Of a stretch of DNA of 64,000 nt, positions 18,351 through 26,103 are shown one piece after another (position 1 is the stretch's first letter; the number at the start of each line of letters is the position of its first letter). Under the pieces are notes generated by a model, which worked only from the letters and a program-made list of their open reading frames with translations, had not been told where the DNA came from and ran no database searches. This DNA is from Hirschia sp964351655 (lineage in GTDB: Bacteria; Pseudomonadota; Alphaproteobacteria; Caulobacterales; Hyphomonadaceae), in contig CAYGPD010000005.1 of assembly GCA_964351655.1 (NCBI GenBank), positions 1 through 64,000 of the forward strand, written 5' to 3'. The translations under genes were made by a program, and so were the position numbers.

Positions 18351-19703
18351 ATGGGGAAGCAAACCTATAAGCAAATACTGAAAGCGTGGCGTACACATAG
18401 CTTTTTGAAAGCAAAAAATCCGCTGACGGATGCGCAAAGGCGGAAATTGGAATCGTTGTCCACGCTGGAACTGGCGGCTGCGACACGCAATGGAGATCAT
18501 ACGCTGATCGGGCGAGAAGCTGCGCAAACTCTGCTGCGTCAGCGCGGTGGGCGATTGGTTGCTGCGGATGTCGCTGTTCCGGGGTTTGTGAAGCCTGCCT
18601 CTGTGGACCAATTGAGGAAACGTTTTTTTGGTAAGATGCGGCAATTGCGGCGCATATCTGGCTGGTTGGTATTTCTCTTTTTTGCGGCGGTGATAGTTGC
18701 TGCTGGATATTCAGTTGAAACTGAAAATGGTGTCCTGCGTGACGGCGTTGAAGCGGGCCTTTTCAATGAGAGTGATATTCGCGGCTCGGCACGTAATTTG
18801 ACTGATGAAGAGATTGCAGAAGCACCAAAGGATGCTTTGGAAACATTTACACATGAAACGAGTGTGCGTGATGTGTTGCTTTATAAGGCGAAAGATACGC
18901 CGGCGGGCAAGCGGCGTATGTTGGCTGAAAAGATAGGTATATCTCTGGTTGGTTTCACCTCATTGAGTTTTCTGGTGTGGTTTGTAGCAACGGTCTTTCG
19001 CGGGCAGCCTGCACGGGTTTTATTATTGCGCAAGTTCAATGATAAGAAAGTTTCCAAATCTTTGGAGCGGGTCATTTCCGATCAGCTACGGGTGTTTGGC
19101 CATGTTGTGACTTTGTCAGATAAACATGTGCGTCGGTCCCGCTTTGCAATGATATGGAATGCGATACCGACCAATTTTGCTCATGCCGCGTTGGTGGTAA
19201 TTTGGTTTCCTATACGGCTTGTTTTACGTCAATTTAATCGTGCGAAATATGGGCCGGTTTGGGTTGGATCTGCGCGAAACTATCGGGCTTTGGCAAATCG
19301 GTTGCGGGATAAATGGGCGCTGAATTTGGAAGTGGCTTGGGCGCGCAAAGAAGCATTTATAATCCGCACACATGACAAATGGTGGCAAGAAGTGGTCGCG
19401 CTTGTGATGGAGTCGGCGGATGTGATCGTGACAGACTTATCCAATGTAACGGCTGGTACACAATGGGAGCTGGATAGATTGCATGAAACGGGAAGACTGC
19501 AAGATGCGATATTTATTGCGCATAAAGACGCGCAAGCCAGCGCAAGACTTGCATTGAATAAGTTTCCAAATCCGCTGCACAGACGGGTCTACTTCTATGA
19601 CAATTTGGGTGAATTTGAAGGGGATGGGCAAGAGATATTTCGTGAAGATATGCTACGGCAAATCGGCAAATTCTCTATGCCTGATATGAGTTTAATAAAT
19701 TGA
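18351..19703 (+). CDS. Membrane protein with a TIR/SLOG-like C-terminal domain, unknown function
   Basis: No named family was recognised. The N-terminal 95 residues are basic and helical. Two membrane segments follow (about 108-124, WLVFLFFAAVIVAAGYS; and about 200-217, VGFTSLSFLVWFVATVF), enclosing a 75-residue loop that is probably periplasmic. The C-terminal half starts with ARVLLLRKFNDKKVSKSLE and ends with VVALVMESADVIVTDLSN and AGTQWELDRL. This order (a short strand with R-S/K-F, a middle hydrophobic strand, then an acidic ADVIVTDLS block and WEL helix) recalls bacterial membrane proteins with TIR- or SLOG-like Rossmann domains. A sensor or nucleotide-binding role is possible but unproven. 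ATG at 18351. Confidence 0.6.
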   Translation: MGKQTYKQILKAWRTHSFLKAKNPLTDAQRRKLESLSTLELAAATRNGDHTLIGREAAQTLLRQRGGRLVAADVAVPGFVKPASVDQLRKRFFGKMRQLRRISGWLVFLFFAAVIVAAGYSVETENGVLRDGVEAGLFNESDIRGSARNLTDEEIAEAPKDALETFTHETSVRDVLLYKAKDTPAGKRRMLAEKIGISLVGFTSLSFLVWFVATVFRGQPARVLLLRKFNDKKVSKSLERVISDQLRVFGHVVTLSDKHVRRSRFAMIWNAIPTNFAHAALVVIWFPIRLVLRQFNRAKYGPVWVGSARNYRALANRLRDKWALNLEVAWARKEAFIIRTHDKWWQEVVALVMESADVIVTDLSNVTAGTQWELDRLHETGRLQDAIFIAHKDAQASARLALNKFPNPLHRRVYFYDNLGEFEGDGQEIFREDMLRQIGKFSMPDMSLIN

Positions 19704-19763
19704 ATTATATAAGATAATTTACATATATATGAATAAAATTAGTGCAGATTTTGAGAAAACTAC

Positions 19764-19789
19764 GGAACTAATCTCCTTCATAGGTCGTT
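19764..19789 (+). promoter_or_regulatory. EcfG-type general stress promoter of DUF2383 paralogue B
   Basis: GGAAC (19764-19768), 17 nt, CGTT (19786-19789), 39 nt upstream of the start codon. Same spacing as for paralogue A. Confidence 0.75.
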
Positions 19790-19827
19790 GTTAGGGAAAG
19801 CTTTCAACAGCCAAAAGGAGAATTACG

Positions 19828-20514
19828 ATGTTGAAGAGTATTCTTGCAACGAGCACAGCCTCTGTATTGGCACTCTCAGCCTGCGCAGTTAGTCCAGCAG
19901 ATACATCAACTGCTAACGCGCCGCCAGCGCCTGTGATGAATAATGAGCAGGCGACAATAGGTCAGCCCGCAGATGCGCCTATGTCGGACAATACAGGTGG
20001 CTTGCATGGCACTGATGATATGTATGTGCTGCCAGGTGATAAAGTTCAGGTGGATTATAAAGAGAAACTTGCGGAAGCGCGTGAAGAAGAAGTTGAGATG
20101 CTCAATGATGTGACTTCAGTCTTCATTGACGCAGAAGCGCTGTATGGTGATGCAGCTAAATTGCCTGATAATGATGATCAAGTACGCATGATCATTACTC
20201 AGATTGCACAGGAGCGGGCAGCGCAACGGGCAGATCTACAAGAATATGTCAGCCAGCTAGGCGGAGAGCCTGATAGTATGGGCGAAGCATTGGGCGCGGG
20301 CCACCGCGTGTTTACGCAGATGAGGACTGCTTTCTCCAATGATTCAGCCGTCGCACTTCAAGAGGTTCTGCGCGGTGAGCATTATATCGTTGATGAAATT
20401 GGTAAGGCTCTCGAAAAGGGAGACAATTTATCAGGTGTTTCAATTGAGAAACTGAATCTGATCCGCGCCAACGTTATGGAAGATATTAGAGAGATTGAGA
20501 CATTTATGTCCTAA
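19828..20514 (+). CDS. DUF2383 (PA2169-type) four-helix-bundle lipoprotein, paralogue B
   Basis: Paralogue of the protein at 17580, but with a lipoprotein signal (lipobox LSAC, Cys at about residue 19) in place of a cleavable signal. The DUF2383 helices are shared: EEEVEMLNDVTSVFIDAEAL, AKLPDNDDQV, AQERAAQRADLQEYV, GEALGAGHRVFTQMRTAF and ALQEVLRGEHYIVDEI. A Pro/Ala/Asp-rich linker of about 60 residues separates anchor and domain. ATG at 19828 has AAGGAG about 9 nt upstream. The pair thus offers a soluble and a membrane-anchored version of the same fold under matching promoters. Confidence 0.8.
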   Translation: MLKSILATSTASVLALSACAVSPADTSTANAPPAPVMNNEQATIGQPADAPMSDNTGGLHGTDDMYVLPGDKVQVDYKEKLAEAREEEVEMLNDVTSVFIDAEALYGDAAKLPDNDDQVRMIITQIAQERAAQRADLQEYVSQLGGEPDSMGEALGAGHRVFTQMRTAFSNDSAVALQEVLRGEHYIVDEIGKALEKGDNLSGVSIEKLNLIRANVMEDIREIETFMS

Positions 20515-20547
20515 ATCCTCATGCGGGATATAGTGTCTTAATGCATT

Positions 20548-20588
20548 AGACCGACCCGCAATTGCCTTTGCGGGTCGGTCTTTGTTTT
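20548..20588. terminator. Strong terminator between convergent DUF2383 B and DM13 genes
   Basis: AGACCGACCCGCAA (20548-20561) pairs perfectly over 14 bp with TTGCGGGTCGGTCT (20568-20581), followed by TTGTTTT on the plus strand. It ends the DUF2383 B transcript and may act for the convergent DM13 gene too. Confidence 0.9.
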
Positions 20589-20604
20589 AAGGCTTGGCCG
20601 TGTT

Positions 20605-21027
20605 TTAGAGTGCGCCGCCACCCCATAATTTTGAATATTGTTCGCAGTGAATAAGAACACTTTTAAAATCAGATGCATCGACACCGTCAGGTAGCTTATA
20701 TTCTTGGCTACCCTTATTGGAGATAAGTTCACCTAGATTGATGGCACCGTCTACTGCTGTATTTCCTGTTACATCTTCAATAGTTTGTGGAGACAGAAAG
20801 ATCTTGAGGTCGGGACCATTACTGGTTTTAAAATCATCATTGAAGCGTATATAGGTGTCACCATCTCGCTGAATGATTGCCCAACCGCCCTTGATTGCTT
20901 TTTCTTTTTTGATGAATGCATGCTCTGTCTCAGCAGCGTCAGCATAAGCCGCATTTGTTGGAGCTAGAACATTGATTGCTGATATGGAAGACAGCACAAT
21001 TGCTGTTGAAAGTATAAGAGAGCGCAT
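20605..21027 (-). CDS. Exported DM13-domain protein
   Basis: Secreted protein made of a signal peptide (cleaved near NAAYADAAE) and one DM13 domain, a fold related to DOMON/cytochrome-like electron-transfer or adhesion domains. Diagnostic blocks: GDTYIRFNDDFKTSNGPDLK, AINLGELISNKGSQEY and VLIHCEQYSKLWGGGAL, in which the near-terminal Cys is the proposed redox residue. ATG at 21027 follows GAGG by 7 nt and is preferred over the ATG four codons upstream. It stands alone. The partner is unknown. Confidence 0.82.
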   Translation of the reverse strand: MRSLILSTAIVLSSISAINVLAPTNAAYADAAETEHAFIKKEKAIKGGWAIIQRDGDTYIRFNDDFKTSNGPDLKIFLSPQTIEDVTGNTAVDGAINLGELISNKGSQEYKLPDGVDASDFKSVLIHCEQYSKLWGGGAL

Positions 21028-21151
21028 AAAAAACCTCATGACTTTGATGTGTATAGGCCAAATATGGGGGAACAGGCATATTCAATCAAATCAAGTACGA
21101 TCACGTATTCGCGCGCGGTCTAAGCGTTTTTTGTGATATTGTGTGAGCCTA

Positions 21152-21613
21152 TTATTCGCCTATATTCGTGGTGATTTTTGTTGTAACTGAATTGGCGATA
21201 AAGCAGCGTTCGTGCGCTGCATGATGGAGCTGCTCGGTTTGGAGCCTATCGGGAGCAAGCCCTCGATATTGCACGATCGGGTTGAGTGTGACGTGCGTAA
21301 TGGCCATGTGTCCCTTACTGTTTTTCTCTAAAATACCCGATGCGTGATCTTCATATGACGTAACAATAAAGCCAGCATCGCGTGCCATATGCAGATAAAA
21401 CAACATATGACAACTAGAGAGTGAGGCGATGAAAGCTTCTTCTGGATCTACATTTTCTTCAATAGAATAGGGTAGCGGAACGATATGAGGAGAGGATGAT
21501 GCCGGCACTTTCAGGCCGCCATCAAACACCCATTCATGTGCTCTTGAGTGCTTATTGGCTGAAAAGTCACCATCACCCAATGCCCACCGTATTATTGCGC
21601 TATGCTGTGCCAT
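21152..21613 (-). CDS. OsmC/Ohr family protein
   Basis: Peroxiredoxin-like OsmC family protein that reduces hydroperoxides through a Cys pair. The two Cys motifs are present: ASLSSCHMLFYLHMA and HERCFIANSVT. The 153 residues are typical of the OsmC/YhfA subgroup rather than of the Ohr enzymes, whose spacing differs. No signal peptide, so cytoplasmic. It lies downstream of the DUF2853 gene but is separated by a strong terminator, so it is transcribed on its own. The substrate is not known. Confidence 0.85.
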   Translation of the reverse strand: MAQHSAIIRWALGDGDFSANKHSRAHEWVFDGGLKVPASSSPHIVPLPYSIEENVDPEEAFIASLSSCHMLFYLHMARDAGFIVTSYEDHASGILEKNSKGHMAITHVTLNPIVQYRGLAPDRLQTEQLHHAAHERCFIANSVTTKITTNIGE

Positions 21614-21644
21614 GTATGTTCCAGAGAATTGAGGTTTTTATACG

Positions 21645-21677
21645 AAAAAGGCGCTAAAGTGGATACCTTAGCGCCTT
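21645..21677 (-). terminator. Intrinsic terminator of the DUF2853 gene
   Basis: A perfect 10-bp stem (AAGGCGCTAA with TTAGCGCCTT) with a 10-nt loop, followed on the minus strand by a T-run (TTTTTCG). It separates the DUF2853 gene from osmC. Confidence 0.88.
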
Positions 21678-21699
21678 ATGGGGTGTGTTGCTAATCAAC

Positions 21700-22047
21700 T
21701 TACTTCTTGTCGTAGATCGCTTCTTTTTTGAAGTGCTTAGCAAGAAGATAGTAAATCACAGCGCGGAATTTGCTGCGCTCAGATTTTCCGTACTGCTCGA
21801 TAACAGCATTGATCGCTGTGTCGAGGTCTGGGCCATCTTTGAGGCCTAGCTTTTTGATAAGGAAGTTGTTTTTAACAGTCTCAATTTCTTTGGGATCAGT
21901 TGCTGAAACTGTAGATGAGTCTTTGTTATAAATTGAAGGACCACAACCGATTGTCACTTTCGTTAGAAAGTCCATATCAGGTGTTACACCGCATTTTTCT
22001 TTAAGGTCAGCAGCATATTTAGTGATGAGATCGTCGCGTTTGCTCAT
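21700..22047 (-). CDS. DUF2853 family protein
   Basis: Small cytoplasmic protein of about 115 residues matching DUF2853: MSKRDDLITKYAADLKEKCG, DFLTKVTIGCGPSIYNKDSS and NNFLIKKLGLKDGPDLDT, ending KHFKKEAIYDKK. The family is common in marine alpha- and other proteobacteria and has no known function. ATG at 22047 lies 7 nt behind a GGAGGGG ribosome site. It is monocistronic, with its own terminator. Confidence 0.85.
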   Translation of the reverse strand: MSKRDDLITKYAADLKEKCGVTPDMDFLTKVTIGCGPSIYNKDSSTVSATDPKEIETVKNNFLIKKLGLKDGPDLDTAINAVIEQYGKSERSKFRAVIYYLLAKHFKKEAIYDKK

Positions 22048-22174
22048 AATTTTCCCCTCCAAAGTGGAATCAAAATTGCGATTAACCAAGACAGTCAATG
22101 AATTTTACCCGCTTGGCAACTCTATACTACAGTAAGGTCTCAATCCTAGATTAGCCTTAGTGCATTTGGTTGAG

Positions 22175-22585
22175 TTAATACAGGTGGGTTGAACGCACTT
22201 TGATAGGTTTAGGTTGAGGGGGAGGTGCCAGCAAGTCGTTTAGGAAAGCTTCGATGTTTGGCATTTTGGGACCACGCCCAGGCTTGTCATCATCGTCATT
22301 GTCCTTGCGGGAACGGCGCAGCAGTGCAATTCCCATTTGCAAAGAAGCGAAGGCAAGACCAAGAGAAAATGTGAGAACTGTAAGTACGATAAATTTTGCA
22401 TCGGACGCGAAAATCAATGTGCGGAGATTGGCTATATTGAATGCCAAAAGTGCGCCAAAGAAAAAGGCACCAAAAGCAAACCCCGACAATGCTTTTCCTG
22501 CTAAAAAACAAAAGTTTTTCGCGTGTTCTACCTTTTTAGAGGTAGGAGCATCTCGTGGCTCTAAAGATAAGTTTTTATCTATCAT
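22175..22585 (-). CDS. Two-helix membrane protein, unknown function
   Basis: 136-residue hypothetical protein. Two long hydrophobic segments (about residues 31-55, rich in Phe/Ala; and about 66-87) are followed by a basic-acidic stretch RRSRKDNDDDDKPGRG and a Pro-rich tail (LLAPPPQPKPIKV). The tail would face the cytoplasm by the positive-inside rule. No family was recognised. It is isolated, with more than 120 nt on both sides. Confidence 0.55.
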   Translation of the reverse strand: MIDKNLSLEPRDAPTSKKVEHAKNFCFLAGKALSGFAFGAFFFGALLAFNIANLRTLIFASDAKFIVLTVLTFSLGLAFASLQMGIALLRRSRKDNDDDDKPGRGPKMPNIEAFLNDLLAPPPQPKPIKVRSTHLY

Positions 22586-22727
22586 GCTTATAATATAGGA
22601 GCGATTTTTCTCTTGCCAACACGTTTTTAGTTAATGAGAGATAAATTATTTTATCTTGCTCAAAATATATGCTGTTTAATGTTGCAAAGCATATGCCGCG
22701 TAAGAAAGCGCGTGAATATGGCCGTAT

Positions 22728-23348
22728 TTAGACAAGCGAATAATTAAAAGAAATAGATATCCGCAAGTCTTCCCCAAGATTGGGTGTTACTTCGTGGCGT
22801 AGCCAACTTTCCCACATCATGACAGTGCCAGCTTCCGGCTTTTCATAGACGAAGCGTTTGGCTGATAATGGTGCGTTCTTTTGGGGACTAGGCGCATTCA
22901 TCATCATGGGGAGGCGCGGATCTTCAAATTTTAAAGCGCCTGCACCAACAGGTGTTTGGACGTAATACGTACCTGAAATCACAGAATGTGGGTGGATGTG
23001 GCCGGAATGAGCTGCCAATGGATTGAGGATGTTGATCCAGTAACTATCCATTGCCCATTTTGCGTTTCCAATATCCATATGGCTGGCTGCGGCAAACTCA
23101 TGTGCTTTTATGTCTAGCTTGGATTTGAGATCTCCAAATGCGCTGGCGCGGTGCTCAAGGTCGTTGAGAGATGCATAAGATGTGTAGCCATCATAGCCAT
23201 TTTCTTCACACCATTGCTGGCCAGCTTCATCATCTTCAGCAACTTGCAAGCAAGCTGCTTCTAGATCTGCGTTTAGCTCTGCCCAGTTTGGATCAGTGGC
23301 AAAGCTATCGCGCAGCAGCTGTGTGATAAAGAGTGATTGCAGTGTCAT
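22728..23348 (-). CDS. 2OG-Fe(II) oxygenase-like protein (TIGR02466 type)
   Basis: Resembles the TIGR02466 family of putative 2-oxoglutarate/iron oxygenases. The double-stranded beta-helix core shows HSGHIHPHSVISGTYYVQ (metal His region), a middle strand GALKFEDPR, and the C-terminal AGTVMMWESWLRHEVTP, giving the second His, with RISISFNYS as the 2OG Arg strand. The 206 residues are usual. The gene starts only 9 nt after the SspB gene stop, so the two are probably cotranscribed. The substrate is unknown. Confidence 0.75.
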   Translation of the reverse strand: MTLQSLFITQLLRDSFATDPNWAELNADLEAACLQVAEDDEAGQQWCEENGYDGYTSYASLNDLEHRASAFGDLKSKLDIKAHEFAAASHMDIGNAKWAMDSYWINILNPLAAHSGHIHPHSVISGTYYVQTPVGAGALKFEDPRLPMMMNAPSPQKNAPLSAKRFVYEKPEAGTVMMWESWLRHEVTPNLGEDLRISISFNYSLV

Positions 23349-23357
23349 ATAGACGCG

Positions 23358-23873
23358 TTATTTGCGACGGAATGCGTCCAGAGAAACAACCGTTCCTTCT
23401 GCATCGTCTTTGTCAGCTGGACGCTCGGACTTCTTGGGCTTTTCTTCATAAATTTCAACTTGTTCGCCGTCATCAATTAAGGCGGCTGTGCCAAGTTCAA
23501 AGACTAGACCGTAATTTACGGACGGATCAAAGAAGCGTGTGACAGCCGTAAATGGAATAACAAGATGTTGGGGAACGCCGCCAAATTTTAGAACGATTTC
23601 AAAGCGATCATCATGAACTTCAAAGTCCCAATATTGATGCTGAATGACAATCGTCATTTCTTCTGGGAAGCGGTCTTTAATCGCATCCGCCATGCTGACG
23701 CCTGGCGCAGCCGTGCGGAAGGTGATGTAGAAATGGTGATTGCCGGGGATAGCTTCGCCCTTGGCAGCGGTTTTCAGAGCTACGCGCATTACGCCTTTAA
23801 GGGCAGCTTCAGAAAGCGCCTTATAGCCAATGAGATCAACTGAGTTGTCTGAGCCTGTACCGTCTTTATTCAT
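23358..23873 (-). CDS. sspB: SspB family ClpXP adaptor (alphaproteobacterial type)
   Basis: Adaptor that binds the ssrA degradation tag and delivers substrates to ClpXP. The alphaproteobacterial family signatures IPGNHHFYITFRTAAPGV and FPEEMTIVIQHQYWD are present, and a Lys/Glu/Asp-rich linker ends in a short tail VVSLDAFRRK, corresponding to the ClpX-docking segment. ATG at 23873 with a GGAG site is preferred over an ATG 11 codons upstream. The matching tmRNA, with a tag keeping AANDNFAE, is in the same window at 30.4-30.7 kb. Confidence 0.9.
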   Translation of the reverse strand: MNKDGTGSDNSVDLIGYKALSEAALKGVMRVALKTAAKGEAIPGNHHFYITFRTAAPGVSMADAIKDRFPEEMTIVIQHQYWDFEVHDDRFEIVLKFGGVPQHLVIPFTAVTRFFDPSVNYGLVFELGTAALIDDGEQVEIYEEKPKKSERPADKDDAEGTVVSLDAFRRK

Positions 23874-24182
23874 AAACCATTCTCCAACAGGATTTACATG
23901 CAGCAAATATGCAGCTTAGCGGCGGCGTCAATAGCGTTCTTTTCGTGGGCGAGCGGATTTTGATTCGTTCGCGCTTACTGGGAGGTAAGTTGTCCGCACG
24001 ACTTTCATCGATTCTAGCATAAATATGTGCGGTCTCTAAGTGGCAAATACGCACAAGTTAATCAAGGAGGTCCGCGTAATTTAATTAAAAGTGACTGTGT
24101 GCACCCTAACAGGTGGCTGTCTGGAGGGGATATGTTCTGTAACTTCCCCTCCAGAGGTGTACGTTTGGTTTGTGCGTGGACT
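23874..24182. other. Intergenic region between sspB and metY
   Basis: No gene is seen in these 309 nt. It contains a perfect 11-bp inverted repeat (TCTGGAGGGGA at about 24119-24129 with TCCCCTCCAGA at about 24144-24154) just downstream of the minus-strand metY. No U-tract follows on that strand, so termination is possible but not clear. The rest carries the sspB promoter region. Confidence 0.5.
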
Positions 24183-25466
24183 TTATTTGTTTAGGGCCTG
24201 CTCTAAGTCCGCAATCAAATCGTCAGAATCTTCGATACCAATTGAGATGCGAACCAGGTTTGGTGCAGCACCTGCTTTGATTTGTTCTGCTTCCGTGAGT
24301 TGGCTGTGTGTCGTTGATGCAGGGTGGATGATTAAAGATTTAGCATCTCCAAGATTTGCCACGTGGCTGAAGATTTCTAGATTATCAATCAGCTTTACGC
24401 ACGCGTCATAGCCGCCTTTTAATGCGACTGTGAATAGGCCGCTTGCACCTTTAGGACAGATACGGGCAACGCGGTCGTGATACGGAGAAGATGGGAGGCC
24501 AGCGTAAGTGACGCCGGCGACATGTTCGTTTTTCTCAAGCCAAGCTGCGATTGTTGTTGCGTTTTTGACGTGTTCGCGCATACGCAGTGCAAGCGTTTCT
24601 ATACCCATAAGCGTGTAGTGTGCGCCTTGTGGGTTCATGGTCATACCAAGATCACGCAAGCCAATTGCGATGCCGTGGAATGTAAATGCCATTGGGCCGA
24701 ATGTGTCAGCGAAGACGAGGCCATGATAGGCAGGCTCAGGTTGGGAGAGTGATGGGAATTTATCGGAGGCTTTCCAATCAAATTTACCGCTATCGACAAC
24801 TACACCGCCCGTCACTGACCCGTTACCAGTGAGGTATTTTGTGGCGGAGTGAACCACTAATGTTGCGCCATGTTTTATCGGGTTACACAAATAAGGTGTT
24901 GCTGTCGTGTTGTCCACGATAAGTGGGATGCCGGCTTTATCTGAGATCGCTGAGATCGCATCGAGATCTGTGATATATCCGCCCGGATTTGCAATAGATT
25001 CACAAAATACTGCACGTGTGTCTTCGTCGATTGCATCTGCAACTGCTTGAGTGTCATCAAAATCCACAAATTTAGCTGACCAACCAAAGCGTTTTATCGT
25101 GTGGGTAAATTGCGTAAGTGTGCCGCCATATAGGCGCGTAGACGCGATAATGTTTTTGCCCGGTGCCATTAGTGGGAAGAGCGCTAATAACTGCGCTGCG
25201 TGACCAGAGGAACAGCAGACAGCGCCCGCGCCGCCTTCTAGAGCTGCGATGCGGCCTTGCAGGGCGGCGACTGTTGGATTGGTGAGGCGAGAATAAATAT
25301 AACCAACTTCTTTTAGTCCAAATAAATTTGCAGCGTGCTCAGCGCTTTTGAATACGAAAGCAGTTGACTGGTAAATGGGGGTGTTACGTGCGCCTGTGGC
25401 TGGATCAGGTGTCGCGCCTGCGTGGAGAGAAAGTGTGCTAAATCCACGGTTTGGTGTATCGCTCAT
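24183..25466 (-). CDS. metY: O-acetylhomoserine sulfhydrylase / aminocarboxypropyltransferase
   Basis: PLP enzyme of the Cys/Met metabolism family that makes homocysteine from O-acetyl-L-homoserine and sulfide (MetY/MET17 type). The PLP-lysine block is HSATKYLTGNGSVTGG. Also seen are PIYQSTAFVFKSAEHA, SGHAAQLLALFPL and the substrate-binding MGIETLALRMREH. The 427 residues fit MetY rather than the shorter MetB/MetC (about 380-400). No metX is nearby and I found no SAM riboswitch upstream. Confidence 0.93.
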   Translation of the reverse strand: MSDTPNRGFSTLSLHAGATPDPATGARNTPIYQSTAFVFKSAEHAANLFGLKEVGYIYSRLTNPTVAALQGRIAALEGGAGAVCCSSGHAAQLLALFPLMAPGKNIIASTRLYGGTLTQFTHTIKRFGWSAKFVDFDDTQAVADAIDEDTRAVFCESIANPGGYITDLDAISAISDKAGIPLIVDNTTATPYLCNPIKHGATLVVHSATKYLTGNGSVTGGVVVDSGKFDWKASDKFPSLSQPEPAYHGLVFADTFGPMAFTFHGIAIGLRDLGMTMNPQGAHYTLMGIETLALRMREHVKNATTIAAWLEKNEHVAGVTYAGLPSSPYHDRVARICPKGASGLFTVALKGGYDACVKLIDNLEIFSHVANLGDAKSLIIHPASTTHSQLTEAEQIKAGAAPNLVRISIGIEDSDDLIADLEQALNK

Positions 25467-25586
25467 ATCAAATCGCCCTATTCTTAAATTGGTTTTCGGA
25501 GAAGCTATGCGCTACCAAAGGATATGTCCAATGAGTTTTTATGGCGAGATGGAGAGCTTTTCTAAACTGAATATCTAAAGGTGGAA

Positions 25587-25970
25587 TCAGGCTTCATATA
25601 GCTCTAAGGGGAGGCCGTCGGGATCAGCGAAAAACGTAAAACGTTTGCCTGTAAATTCATCAATTCGGATAGGCTCAACTTCAATCTTGTGTGCTGCCAG
25701 GTGGGTGATTAAAGGCTCCAGAGTGTCTACAGCGAAGGCTAGGTGACGTAGACCTTGCGCTTCTGGATAGCTTGGGCGGGCAGGGGCATTGGGGAATGAG
25801 AAAAGCTCCACTTGCCCACCATCGGGTAGCCCCAAGTCCAACTTATAAGAATTGCGTGCTTCACGGTAGTTTTCTGCAATGACTTTAAGGCCCAACACAT
25901 TCACATAAAAATGTTTGGAGCGTTGGTAATCTGAGCAGATAATTGCAGCGTGGTGGATGGATTTGAGCAT
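25587..25970 (-). CDS. VOC family protein (YaeR/GloA2-like)
   Basis: Small vicinal-oxygen-chelate metalloprotein of the glyoxalase/bleomycin-resistance superfamily, closest in pattern to the YaeR group. Landmarks: LKSIHHAAIICSDYQRSKHF, the metal Glu in GQVELFSFPNAP, HLAFAVDTLEPL, and the C-terminal DPDGLPLELYEA. The 127 residues are typical. A decayed copy of this gene lies at 28465-28660, on the far side of the TonB receptor and in the same orientation. The substrate is unknown. Confidence 0.85.
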   Translation of the reverse strand: MLKSIHHAAIICSDYQRSKHFYVNVLGLKVIAENYREARNSYKLDLGLPDGGQVELFSFPNAPARPSYPEAQGLRHLAFAVDTLEPLITHLAAHKIEVEPIRIDEFTGKRFTFFADPDGLPLELYEA

Positions 25971-26103
25971 GGAGGAGCCTGATAAATGGAATGCTCAAAA
26001 GGATAAGGTGTCCTCCAAACTATGTCTATTGGAATGTGAATTTCAGGGAATGGACAGAACCTCAAGACCGAAAGGGAAAATCATTCGGCCTTGAGGGTTA
26101 AGT

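Noticed and set aside
24119..24154. 11-bp hairpin as the metY intrinsic terminator
   Set aside because: No T-tract follows on the minus strand, so it is listed only as a structure in the intergenic region.
25467..25586. SAM-II riboswitch upstream of metY
   Set aside because: SAM-II elements often precede met genes in alphaproteobacteria, but neither the conserved loops nor the pairing pattern is seen.
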